Translations under genes and position numbers: made by a program
In this document: one piece after another, positions 1 to 11,025 of the stretch
How the letters are laid out: every line of letters begins with the position of its first letter
How positions within the stretch are numbered: the stretch's first letter is position 1
Assembly (NCBI RefSeq): GCF_904849725.1
Contig: NC_058520.1
Coordinates: forward strand, 317,947,186 to 318,011,185
Direction of reading: 5' to 3'
DNA: 64,000 nucleotides
Source: Hordeum vulgare subsp. vulgare
Taxonomy: Eukaryota > Streptophyta > Magnoliopsida > Poales > Poaceae
The notes under the pieces: generated by a model
Database searches by the model: none
Told to the model about the DNA's origin: nothing
The model's input: the letters and a program-made list of their open reading frames with translations, nothing else

Positions 1-33
1 ATAACTATTCTTGTTGTTGGAAGGCCAACCTCT

Positions 34-1718
34 ATGAATGAAGATCCAATAAAAACTGCTGATGCTGATGATGAGGAAGAAATTCCAGCTGAGGTTCCTC
101 CTCCAAAGAAGATAAAGTTAATGGCTGATGCTATGCCAAAAAATCCTTCTGCACCCAAGAAGTCTTTGGCTCCTAAGAAGCTTGTAGATCCCAAAAGGAC
201 TACAAAAGATATTCCTACAACTGAGAAAAACAAAGGCCCTGAGTCCAGAGATTTTTTTTGTAGAGAAAGATGAGGATGCCCTTGTCCTTATGAAGTTGAG
301 ACCTCTTATCCCAACCCATGATGGTTCTCACCTAATTGCTGAGGACATGAAGAAGATGAAAGATGCAGGTCTGAGGAAGTGGAGATCTATTGATCCATAT
401 GCTGTGAGAAGGAGAACTCCTGTTGATCCCCGCTTTCAAACAAGGGAACAACAAGATTTTTATGAGACGGTGTTGCTTGACAAGAGTCCTACAGTCAACG
501 ACATGAGATAGTCGATTAGGAATACATCAAAGCCAATGAACACTATTTTCCTGATGTGAGAGAAAATTTCAGGATGGTTGATATTGAAGATTTTGTTGGC
601 AAAGAGATAACTGCATGGAATGATGAGATGATCATGCAATTCTATTCCACCGCTCATTTCTATTCCGACATAAGAATTGTTTGGATGACTGATGGTCACT
701 GGTATGAAGGCACTATTGATGAATGGGACACTCTCATTGGTGCCCCTAAAGCATGAGAAGAGGACTTTGATGTGTATTCACAGCTCAAGATGAATCACAA
801 CTCCATGGCCAACATGTACAAGGTTGTGCCCAATGATTATCTGTCGTATCACAAATTTGGATCTGCCTACTTTTTGCAAGCAGGAATACCCACTACAAAC
901 ACCATTATGAGATACACCCTAATGCCCAAATCAGGTGATGACAAGATGATTAGGGGTCATTCCATCAATATGCTGCATCATCTAGACATCCACACCCGGT
1001 TTTGAGTGCTGGACTTGATAGTTGAGACTATCAAGAGGACTGTTGCAGATCAAAAGAGATCTTGTGGATATGCTCCACACATTCAAATGCTCATCAGTGC
1101 TAAGTTGGCAAGCATGCATAACTACTTCATCATCCCCACCTGCCACTTCAGCCTGATTTTGAGGACAATGAAGTTGTGGTGGATGATACCCATCCCAGCT
1201 TAGCTACTGCTAGAGAGGCAGCAGGTGCAGAGGCTGCAAGGAATGCTCCAGCTCAACCCCCACAACTCAAAACCAAAGATGAGCAGATGTCCTTTTTGGG
1301 CAGCACCATTCAAGGGATGGAGAAGAAAGTTTCTGAAATTTTGCTAAACTAGAAGAGCCTAGAGAGGATCGTGGAGACAAAATTCCATGACCTGGATGTT
1401 AAGGTGACGGGGTTGACCACCACTTTTCAGCAACTTCACCATGAAGTTGACTCAGTGAAGATTCCTCGCTCCAACAGTGATGATGATGATGAGTCGCCTC
1501 TTCCCACTACCACTCAGTTCAAGACCCAGACTAGGTTAGTAGCTGTGGCAGTTCCGGAAGCATGACCATCTTCGTCGGCTCAAGTTTGAGCTCCTGCTCC
1601 TGCTCCTCTAGTGTCTACACCTCTAGCTCGAGCGACATCTGTAGAAGCCTTCGTCGATGCTCTCTTGTCCACTCCATCTTCTACTACAAGAGGATATCGC
1701 ACTCAAAGATACACTTAG
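34..1718 (+). pseudogene. Sirevirus env-like ORF, degraded
   Basis: Fragments in several frames line up as one protein. They are an acidic/lysine-rich N-terminus (from 34), a segment at 290-511, a core at 556-1203 and a coiled-coil-like C-terminus at 1371-1718. The core has the motif FYSTAHFYSDIRIVWMTDG followed by a GYAPHIQ-type block, which I recognise from the third ORF of grass sireviruses. That protein is called env-like by position; its function is unproven. A frameshift lies in a run of eight T near 252-259. In-frame stops or shifts follow near 510, 756, 1005, 1203 and 1563. The coding strand agrees with the downstream PPT and LTR. It cannot make a full protein. Confidence 0.65.
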
Positions 1719-2194
1719 TTCTAGACCTTTGACCTTTTTGGTAACTTGTTGCCAAAGGGGAAGAAGTGTATAGATCAAATAGGGCTGAGAGAGAGAGCTT
1801 TGCATTTTCTTTGCTCTCTTTTGGTTTTTCAAAACTTTTGGTCTTTCGGATGAATTTATCCGTTTAAAAGTGTGTTTGATCATACGCTATGGATGTTTGA
1901 TGCTACCACATTATTACCTTTGAGCTATCTACATGTTGATCATTCACGTCTTGTTTGGTGTTATGTGCATTACTATTTTTTCATATCATTTATGCGCACC
2001 ACCAAGTTGTATGTGACATGGAAGAGTAACCCATGATCTTAATCGATTGTGCATTTGCATTCAAACGCAAATTTATAATAATGCAAAAATTTATGGGGAG
2101 CTCTTTCTTTTCACATACTTCTCAAAGCGTTGATGCTAATCATTGATTATATCTTTTGTCGAAGCTTTGATCTATATGTTGTCATCAATTACCA
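1719..2194 (+). other. Non-coding 3' region of element S
   Basis: AT-rich sequence between the env-like stop and the PPT. I see no open frame or RNA gene. Element-specific 3' untranslated sequence is the simplest reading. Confidence 0.5.
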
Positions 2195-2207
2195 AAAAGG
2201 GGGAGAT
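2195..2207 (+). promoter_or_regulatory. Polypurine tract of element S
   Basis: The run AAAAGGGGGAGAT sits directly before the LTR start TGAAAGC at 2208. This is the expected position and composition for priming plus-strand DNA synthesis. Confidence 0.7.
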
Positions 2208-2849
2208 TGAAAGCACAATTGCTCCCTAAGGTGGTTTTGGTAATTAATCACAACATATGCATCATTGGACTAATGAGTTTATTCAAGTATATTTCAGAAA
2301 ATTTCAAAGATGCCTTGGCTATAGGATTCTGATTAGATGCCCCTTGATGAAGGAAGGAATATGATTGGCTCAAGCTTTAAGCAAGAAGACTCTTCATTTT
2401 ATACTTTTTGAGAAATCACTTCGAGTCCATTGGAAAGCCAATACTATTAAAAGGGGATGAGGTATTATGAGGAATTTGTTGCTCAAGTGCTTAGAGGTAG
2501 CCACCAAAATATTCAGCCATTCTCCCACGAAATATATCTGTCCAAACCCATATCAGCAAAATCAGTGCCACCAATAATTTCCACTCGCCCGTACCAATTT
2601 TACACTTGACAGATCCTATGCCAAACCCTACCATCTCGGTACCACCAACATTCATATCGTTGCCACTGATATTTAGTGACCAACTTTATGTTGATAAGAA
2701 TTCAAGAATCAGAATTTCCGAGTTTGAAATAGGTCTCACCGAGATGTGGAAACTGGTCTAGGTCATCATATCGATACCACCGAGATTCCTATATCGGTAC
2801 TACCCAAATGTTGTAATGGTTGGATTTTGGGAGATGCCTATAGATACCC
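2208..2849 (+). repeat. 3' LTR of element S, first part
   Basis: Begins with TG right after the PPT and runs to the insertion point of element A. The last five bases (TACCC, 2845-2849) are duplicated at 63187-63191 on the far side of A, where the LTR resumes. The 5' LTR partner is outside the window. Confidence 0.65.
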
Positions 2850-3229
2850 TGTGACATCCTCAGCTTTTGCTACAATATTGAATGTAATTAAGCTACAGTG
2901 ATCACACGCTAATGATGCCACGTCACCGAGATTTCCGAGTGTTGATCTCGCGTTAGTTCAAAACAATTCGAATTTGAAATTTTAAAAATAAAATCAAACG
3001 GGGAAAATTGTCGAATGCGAAAATAAAGATGTCTCGTGATTTATAAAAATTCCCTAATAGATTATAATTGTAAATCGGGTATTTTGAGAAATTGTTAAAA
3101 CCCTATATATTTAAAAGAGAAAATATGAAACAAAAATAAAAAAATAAAAATAAAAAAGAAAGTAATTAAAAATAATAATAGTAAAAGATATAATGAAATA
3201 AAAATAAATAATAATAATAAAAAAAAGAA

Positions 3230-4100
3230 AATCCCTGGCCCAACTAGGCGAAATTGGCCCAGCCGGCCAGGCCCCGAGCAAACCCTAGGGCGCACCCGCC
3301 GCTCCCCAAGTCCCTCCACCGTCGCCACCAGGGACGAGGGAGCAACTCCCTCGTCACCCCACCTACAGCGCCTCCTCCCCACATATCCCATAGCCCCTAT
3401 CCCTCCTCTCCCTCACGTGCCGCCTCTCCCCAGACCCCACTAGCGCCTCACCTCCCCTCGTCTTCTCACCCCCGAGCCCCTGCGCTCGCCCCTAGATCGC
3501 TCGCCCCGACCTCCCTCTCCCTCGCGCACCCTCTGCTCCCGTCGTCACTTCCCGGGCAACAAGTACCACCGCTCGAACCCCCCGCGCCCCCTCCGCGACC
3601 TCCCCGTCGGGGCGCACCCCCGCATCGCCTCCACGCTGGCCCCTCTCCGCCCCGCCGTCGAGCCTCCACGTCGACGAACACTACCGATGCCGGCGCCCTT
3701 CGGGCGCCTCCGCCACCGGGCCCCCCTTCACCGTGCCGCCGGCTACCTCGTCGCCGCCCCGTCTCCAGCCACCAGTGCCACCGGCCCTCCCCATCTCCCG
3801 TCGCCCCCACCTCACCCCCATCCGGGCGCCGCCCCTCCTCCGGGCCGGATCCGGCCGGCCCCGGCCTTCCCCTCGTCGGTCACCACCAACGGCCCGGGGC
3901 CCCTCCGGCCACAGCGCCCCACATCACCGGAACCACCCCGTCGACGTCGCCGGCTTCCCCGTCCTCCTCCTCAATGGCTCCACCCAGCCTCCTCGAACCC
4001 GCCCCCTACAACGTGGGTGAGAACACCCCTCTCCCTCCCCCGTTTCCATTTCGGCGATCACCGTTGCGTTCCGGCGCCGTTTGGCTCCGGTAGGAGGAGG
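3230..4100 (+). other. GC-rich block in element A LTR with proline-rich open frame
   Basis: Strongly GC- and CpG-rich DNA inside an otherwise AT-rich LTR. A 279-codon frame at 3254-4093 is rich in Pro, Ala, Ser and Arg and open frames also occur in other frames, as expected from base composition alone. The 3' LTR has a matching block (about 59570-60420) but its long frame differs, so protein coding is unlikely. A CpG-island-like promoter/leader or captured gene 5' end are both possible. Confidence 0.45.
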
Positions 4101-4488
4101 TGGAGATAGCCTCCTCTCTCTCTCTGTTGAGAGTTGTGTGTGAAACATAGAGAGTTAGCACAGAGGTTAGAGATGAGAGAAAAGAAAATAAGAAGAAAAA
4201 TAATGTATATGTGTATGTATGTATGTATGTATGTATGTATTGGGTATGTATGCATGTATGTAGAGAAAAAATATATATATGTTTTTTAATAAAGTAAATA
4301 AATAAATAAATAGATATATTGTTTAATTAACTAGTTAACTAATTAAATAGATAAATTAGTAATCTGTTGATATAAATAAATAATTAACTTATTAGAGTAT
4401 GACACGTGGGTCCCCCACTAAATTAATCTGATTAATTAATATTAAACCTAATTAAAAACTGAGTGTATGACGCACGGGACCCATTGGT

Positions 4489-4537
4489 CAGTTGACCAGT
4501 CAACTGCTGATGTCAGCATGACATCATGCTGATGTCA
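4489..4537 (+). promoter_or_regulatory. Palindrome plus three phased TGATGTCA/TGACATCA sites in A LTR
   Basis: CAGTTGACCAGTCAACTG (4489-4506) is a perfect 8-bp inverted repeat with a 2-bp centre and holds W-box-like TTGAC cores. It is followed by TGATGTCA (4508-4515), TGACATCA (4519-4526) and TGATGTCA (4530-4537), whose centres are 11 bp apart. The 8-mer resembles plant bZIP sites. In the 3' LTR the first two sites persist (60856-60863, 60867-60874), the third is TGATATCA and the palindrome has decayed. Confidence 0.4.
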
Positions 4538-4920
4538 TAATTGCATTTAATCAAATTAATTAAATCTATTTTTAATTCCTAAATATTGAATAAAAATTTA
4601 AAAATTAATATAAAATAATCCGTAAGTCATATCAAATTTTTTTCAACATGAAAGTTGATCAGCACAACGAGACGAACCCGGATACGCGGTCCATTCGTGT
4701 GTCACGTGTCCCTAGCATAGCAAACATGGAACTTTTCTATCGTTTTCCGTCTCACCGATAGTAGCCTGAGACCCGGAAAATATCATTAGATATTCTTCCG
4801 ACCTGTCTATGACCGATGTTACTGTGTTAGCTCATGCCTAGTCTGCATATTTCCATGTCATGCTTAGTGTTGCACCTGTTGCTATTATTTATTGTTTCTC
4901 CCCCCTCTTCTTACCGGTAG

Positions 4921-4991
4921 ACCCCAAGACTGACGCTGCTGCCGGGTACATCTACGACCCTGCCGACCAGCCCTTTGCTGTAGAGCAGCAA
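4921..4991 (+). other. Exon-like coding block inside A LTR
   Basis: A pyrimidine-rich tract ending CCGGTAG precedes an open stretch reading TDAAAGYIYDPADQPF, followed by CAG CAA G then GC, compatible with a GC-AG splice donor. The 3' LTR copy (61268-61338) keeps the reading except G to R, V to A, a K to E change and one stop. A gene fragment or spliced LTR ORF is possible; no function recognised. Confidence 0.3.
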
Positions 4992-6435
4992 GGCAACCAA
5001 ACCCCCCCTTGATCATCCCTATATCGCCTATGTCTTTCTCCCTCATGCTTGCATTAGTATTTTTCTATTGTTGTAGTTAGCTCCTATATCTGATGCATAG
5101 CCTATTTTTGATGAACTGCTACTTTTAGTACTGTACTTTTAAACTGCTTAGTATAGGTGGAGCAGTCTTCCCCTCTGACCCCGTAGTCCAGTTGCCCCGC
5201 TTTGCTTTCAAATCTTGATCCCGGATCGACGAGCCAGACCCGGCAGATCACTTACACCCCTTAGTTGTGCGACGCTACAAAGATAATATCGGGTACCGAG
5301 GGTGACACCTTGCGAAGTACTCCTGATGATATATGTGTAGTATAGCTAGTCGATAGTGGTTATCGAGGGTGATTCATCTTTCACCATTCCCGACGATGGC
5401 TCTGTCGTGCAACCCCTCAAGTGTGGGACCCTCGAGGGTGATTCCTCTAGTTCCACCTTGACGGTTACATCGACCGGGATCCAACAAGGGTGATACCTCG
5501 TATTCCCCCTGATGTTTCTACCACACAGTTACTTGACCATGTTACTGGGATCGTTGTTGAATAGTTGTTAGGCGGGTGGATTCCCGCGTGTTTGTGTCGA
5601 TGGCTTAATTAAATTTCTAATGGATTTGGGTAATTTGATCTGGGTTGGTCGCTAGGCCTTATTACGTACTAACCGTTTGTGTGGTAAGAATTATGGGTAC
5701 TCGACATCGCGGTATCAGCCGAAGCGCTTCAGACGTGAGCGATGTAGCGGCGCACGCCCGAGTGGTCCCGAGATGCATCGCTCTTGTATTAAGGGGTGGT
5801 AGGACTGACATCGGCCGCCTTTGCATCATGCAGGAGCGCGGAGGGCAAGTGGGCCCACGACCCCTTTGCGATTAGGAGTTATACCGGCGGGCTGTCCTCT
5901 CTGCTGAGCTTAGGTGGGGCTGCGACGTGTCGATATTATGAGGCCGGGCATGACCCAAAAAGTGTGTATGGCCAGAGTGTTATTGAGCGTGTCGGGGAAT
6001 ATGTTCTGCACCCCTGCAGGGAAGAACTTATCTATTCGAATAGCCGTGTCCACGGTTAGAGGACGACTTGGAGTTGTGCCCTGATCTTATACAACTACAA
6101 CTGTTACTTAACTGGATTTAGTTGCCCCGAGATTGCTTCCTCACACGGAGTCGAGGGAGGATTTCTGGGCATGACCTCATATTAATATTGCTGCAACAAT
6201 ATGACTATTAATTGTGTTACCCTGTTCTACTCTCATCTATTGCTGCAAGACCCCTGAAGATGTTAGTCTTTGATAGGACTTGGCCTTCTCTCTCTATTCT
6301 TGCATTGCTGCAGTCAATCCACATATAAACCCCCTTCTTTGATACTGATGCATACTTAGAATAGATGTGATGTAAGACTTGCGAGTACTTTGGATGAGTA
6401 CTCACCGTTGCTTTGCTCCCCTTTGCCCCCTTGAT

Positions 6436-6540
6436 CCATTGCTGCGACCAGATGATGGAGCCCAGGAGATGGAGTTTCCTGCCGACGCCTGCCACCCCGA
6501 TGGTGATTTCTATGTGGAGGCCGCTGAAGACGAGGAGTAG
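6436..6540 (+). other. Second exon-like coding block near end of A LTR
   Basis: The frame reads PLLRPDDGAQEMEF and continues acidic (DGDFYVEAAEDEE) to a TAG at 6538-6540. A CAG at 6448-6450 could serve as splice acceptor after a pyrimidine-rich tract. The 3' LTR copy (62786-62890) encodes the same peptide with one E to Q change. Conservation of an acidic C-terminus suggests a captured or ancestral coding exon; this is inference. Confidence 0.3.
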
Positions 6541-6839
6541 TTAGGAGGTTCCCAGGCAGGAGGCCTCGCCTCATTCGATCGTTGTATCTTTTGTGCTAGC
6601 CTTCTCTAAGGCACCCCATGTTTTATGTATGTACTCAGGTATTTGTTGCTTCCACTCACTCGTTTGTTTATCGAGCTTCCGTATTCTAGCCCTTGAGGCC
6701 CCTGTCTTGTAATATGAAGCTGATATTGTTTTATTTGTGTCTAGAGTTGTGTTGTGATATCTTCCCATGAGTCCTTGAGTTTGATCGTACACATTTGCGT
6801 GTATGATTAGCGTACGATTAAACGGAGGGCGTCACAAGT

Positions 6840-6852
6840 TGGTATCAGAGCC
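6840..6852 (+). promoter_or_regulatory. Primer binding site of element A (initiator tRNA-Met type)
   Basis: TGGTATCAGAGCC lies three bases after the 5' LTR end. It is the standard complement of the plant initiator tRNA-Met 3' end. Confidence 0.85.
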
Positions 6853-9800
6853 GACTGCCTGTAGGTAGCCCCCTTTCCAACTCCTTGGCCGAAGTTGAGT
6901 CTAGTGTTTGAAAAACTTTTCTAACACTGATGTTGTGGCTTACGGGCCCACATCTCAATCGGGTGGTATTAGTATCTTTTACTCCTTCCGTATACTCTGG
7001 GCTCTACTCTCTCTTCTCTTTTGGGTTAAAGATTTTGCTAACTCTAACATTAGGTTCTCGTAAATACTTCCTCCCGAAGAGCCCAGTATTCCAGGCGATG
7101 GCTTTATCCGTCAAAAGAACTGCAGATACTCTTCGATGTTTCGCTCGAGAACTTTTGCCCATTGCTCTTGCGATTTCCCTTCCTTCATCAACCCCTATGG
7201 ATGAAGACATAAAAATGTCGTCCATACTTTCTTTTCAAATTGCTCTTGTTTTACGAGATGCAACGAATTATCTTATCGGGGATTCGTCCATCATCAGTTG
7301 TCATGTGTTTCGAAAGTTCTTTGAATTGCTATTCGATCTTTCGGAATTCCCTATAACCCATTGCTCTTGAACTTTCTCACCTGCTTGCATTATGGTTAAA
7401 TCCATAATTCTAGCAGCATTCATTAAAATCCTTTGTGATTTTCCTGTGTCTTATTGATTATACCTTTGTGTGAATGCACACAATCATCTGTTGATACTCA
7501 TAAAGTATCTTTCCGGCTCAGACGTCCTTCCAGGTAGAGATGGTTCTCAACAAATCAACCTCTAAATCGCAATTCCTTTGGTAATTGAGTATCGATATTT
7601 TTCAGATGTTCTATAATCCGATGCCTTGCGTTCTAGCCCCCTCCGATTGAGTACCGATACTCACATTAGATCTTTTGTGGACCGTCAGACTCATTCTGGG
7701 TTATTATCCCACGACATCCTTTGTTTTCGAAAATTCTTATCATTGCTTCCCCTGACACATGATGCCATTGGTAAATTGTGTCTTCTCCCTCTGATAAGTT
7801 GTACCCTACGCTTTGGTCAGCCATGCCCTTCAAGCATGTGTTAATTACTCTTGGAGTGTATGGTATATGTTCCTAAGATGACCCGACGGGTTGAACCTAT
7901 GCCTTCCTAAATTAATATGACCCGAAGAGTTTTCATGAGTCTTACTCTTCTGGTGTTTTTTCAGATAATCTTTCCAAGCTTCAACCTGATCAAAGGCGAG
8001 GAGTAAATGGCAGGTGATGCATTGATGAAGTTGGAGTCGGCCTTGAACTTGTGTTCATGCCCATGGAAACAACGTTGATCCTATCATAGAAACTTCTCGT
8101 ATCAATAATCATTCCTTCTGTGGTTTAAATTTGGTATTTGTGATCTTGTTCTTTGCAATCGTGGTTTCGACCATGTTGTCCTACCTTGGTTTCATTCTCA
8201 GACGAGTTAAAGTACTTGTGTTCTTCAGATCAATACGCCGGTCCAAGCCTTAATGTTGATCTACCTCCGAGTATTATTCCTTGTAGCTCGAGGATATCGC
8301 GGAGCTATATAACTTCTTGTGAGCTCCTCATCAACTATGATATTTTCATTAATTCCAGTTTCCTCGTGTTTGAGTTGTTGGACATGCGAGTACATCGATA
8401 GCTGATTCGAGTATGCATTACGATTAAACAACTCTTAGTAATATTCCTTGCTTATAAGTTTGAACTCGATCATGTTTTTCCAAGTTGTTAAGCTACAACA
8501 TCATCGTCATGCACTCATGCTAAAGCTTGACCATGCTAAATATGTCCTTCATCCCTGGAACAAGATTCCAACAGTGCACTAAGTTATATCGAGCTTTCAA
8601 CATCTTGATGGTTGTCTTGAAAGGCAATCTCGATTCGGAGCTAGCAATCTTATCTGTGGATTCCGACAACCTTTAGCTTCACCATTCCTTTGCTTGATGT
8701 CGTTGCTGATTGACTACATCTTCGTGAAGCTCCTTGACTGATGTGTCGTGGTCACCATCAACATTCTGAGCTATTCTAGGGTCTCAATCGAATGCGTGAT
8801 GAGAAATACCATGCTTGCCCCGCTGATGATTTGTATTATAATCGACATCCTTGTTTGCCTTCCCTCCAACACAAACGTGTTCATGTTTTGTGTTGTCCTT
8901 TGTGTTCCTCACTATCCAGCTTATGTTATCTTCTACCTTGGAGTATTACTATCTTTTCTGTCAAGAATGTTGTAAGCACCATTGCACCTCTTAAAAATTC
9001 TTGATATAGTGATACTTCTCGACATCACCATTCATTTCTTGGTCCCGTGTTGTTTCAAACCGGATTACCAACAGTGAACTCTGATGTGTGATTCCAATAC
9101 TTCTGGCAACCCTATTGCCTTGAGGTTAACAACTGATTGGTTCATTCTTAGTGTGTTGTGTGTTGACTCATCATTTTTGACATTGGTTTTGCTACCCCGT
9201 CCGTATTTCCAAGCGCACCATTCAACTAGTGTCTAATTGTTGTTGTTCCCTCGAGCATACGACATTACACCTTTTGATTTGACAAATGCTATCTCCTTGA
9301 TATTATAATTTTGGGAATTCATCCCTGTCAAAATCTTGAGGGATTGTTGCTGAGCCCATCAGCCACACCCTCAACTTCTCCATGTTCCACGATGAATCTC
9401 TTGAAAGCATTATCCTTGTGCCTAGCTCATGAAGAATATGTTGGATAGAAGAAGTGTATTTCCCAAAGTTCACGTTCACTCTTTCCGCCGTGAATATGTG
9501 AAAGTTTTGTTTTGCTTCCTCTCGGGAAATACCAAATCATCCACGCATGTGCGAAGTGTTATATGTTTTGAAGATTTGTTACCTTCACTTCATATAACCT
9601 CTCTTAGCACGACAAGCCACTGACTGATTTGATCAAGGGAAAAGAAGTTCCTTCATAAGAGCTAATCCAGGTTTAGACATGGAACCTTGTTATCCTCGAT
9701 GATGGTTTCCAAATGAGACTCAATTGCATTTCGACGTAAGAATTCTATGAGGGAACGAATGTCTTGACATTGTGTTCATATGTCTTACAATCGAACTCAC

Positions 9801-10773
9801 GATTCAAGAATTGCTTGTGTAGCTCATATCATGAGACTCTTGTATCTTCATCTTTCTTTTCAGGCATCTTGAGTCTGAGGTGTCCCGACACCAATCAGAT
9901 CTGAATCTCGGGCAGATATGATGGTTGAAACATTTCCCAATAATTATAACTTTGTTCTTATGTAACCCGGTACGGTGATGTCTTGTGTGGCACACCTAGC
10001 CGAAGGACCTATTGTTATAAATTCTTCCATATGAAAGATTTGCCATCTTCCATGCGGAAACTATATGACTTATTTCTTAAGTTGTTCTTCATGAATCCTC
10101 TTTGAATGCCCATAAGTCCAACCCTTATCGGATGACCATTTCAATGCTACCTCGAAGCACGAATGTGGTACTTCAGTTTTCAACAGGAACATTGGAAGCA
10201 CAATGCTAAATTGTTCTTGGTCACTTATCCAAACCGTATGGTACGGGTAAACATCATGATTCTTCTTGCCTCTTTGTCTAAATGGTTATGTACCGGATGA
10301 CCTATCATGTATACCATAATCTATCTTCTCCTTGGGAATGGTATACTTTAATACCTGCGAGTGTGAAGACATTTTCCTTCCTATTTGTCGGTTTGACTTT
10401 TCTTGTGGCATAACTTATCTAAACAATGTTAATTCCCTGCTTAGGTAATACATCGGTATACAACTCTGTCAGTAAGACCCTGCTACTATTGTGGATAACA
10501 TTCCGGTAGCCGCCGGTGGACGAGGACCTTGCCTATTGGTCCGCCTCGTTTCAACGAGAAGGAAATGGTTCTATTCGTCCCCCGCACTTGGTACCGACGA
10601 TGTTGCCAACATAACTGACAGGTTATCCTCTGACATGTGTTGCTACCAATACCGTACAAGATGTCACCCCTCTGTCTACTCTTGGCCCACATGGTGGACC
10701 CGTAACCCAAAGTTCCGCATGATTGAAACTGGACTCTCCTATACGTTTTTGACTCTAAAAGTATCCTTACACT
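6853..10773 (+). other. Non-coding internal domain of element A
   Basis: About 3.9 kb with no recognisable gag, protease, RT or RNase H on either strand. A 146-codon ATG frame at 6930-7370 has no motif I recognise, and other frames are short. Such a long coding-free interior is typical of LARD-like non-autonomous elements that depend on proteins supplied in trans. Confidence 0.6.
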
Positions 10774-11025
10774 TTGCTTCGTATGGAATTCCAGAGCCAC
10801 CGTTCATTGGATCGATCACTCTTCGGTCCGGGTATTGTCCAACATGCCGAAGATCAAGTCCGCATTATTCATGCGAATCTAAAGGCTGGTCAGTCTCGTC
10901 AGAAGAGTCAGTATGACCGTCATCATCAAGATATGGTCTATCAACCTGGCAAAAGGGCTTATCTTTGCGTCACATTAATGAGAGGTGAACACCCTTTTGG
11001 GATCAAGGGCAAGTTAGCTCCGCGC
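10774..11025 (+). pseudogene. Element A integrase C-terminal fragment, first half
   Basis: The frame contains QVRIIHANLKAGQSRQKS, then YDRHHQDMVYQPG and HPFGIKGKLAPR, the C-terminal integrase segment of plant chromoviruses just before the GPF/Y module. It is cut by element B at 11025, and the reading resumes at 58792 with the tyrosine and IGPF. The zinc-binding and catalytic DDE parts are absent upstream, so this is a leftover and not an active enzyme. Confidence 0.8.

Larger units (their letters stand above)
1..2849 (+). mobile_element. Element S: 3' part of a Copia sirevirus (env-like region, PPT, start of 3' LTR)
   Basis: The segment holds, in order, a degraded env-like reading frame, about 480 bp without coding, a purine-rich tract ending in GGGGGAGA, and the start of an LTR (TGAAAGCACAATTG). 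This order is the 3' end of grass sireviruses of the Maximus/Opie type, which carry an extra ORF after pol. The LTR is cut at 2849 by element A and continues at 63187. The upstream gag-pol lies outside the window. Lineage assignment rests on remembered family features; no database search was possible. Confidence 0.7.
2850..6836 (+). repeat. 5' LTR of element A
   Basis: 3987 bp, TG...CA ends, matching the 3' copy (4005 bp) end to end. It contains a GC-rich block (about 3230-4100), a TATG microsatellite (about 4210-4262), an AT-rich stretch, a palindrome/bZIP-like site cluster (4489-4537) and two exon-like coding blocks (4921-4991, about 6436-6540). About 11 differences from the 3' copy in the first 135 bases, counted by eye. 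Confidence 0.85.

Noticed and set aside
1..1718. Sirevirus env-like region as a host gene
   Set aside because: Motifs match the post-pol ORF of sireviruses and it is followed by PPT and LTR; many stops.
3254..4093. 279-codon open frame in A LTR as a gene
   Set aside because: Pro/Ala/Ser-rich with open frames in several phases, as GC-rich DNA gives by chance; the 3' LTR copy does not keep the same frame.
6930..7370. 146-codon frame as a gag gene
   Set aside because: No gag motif and no second copy to test conservation; left as part of the non-coding interior.
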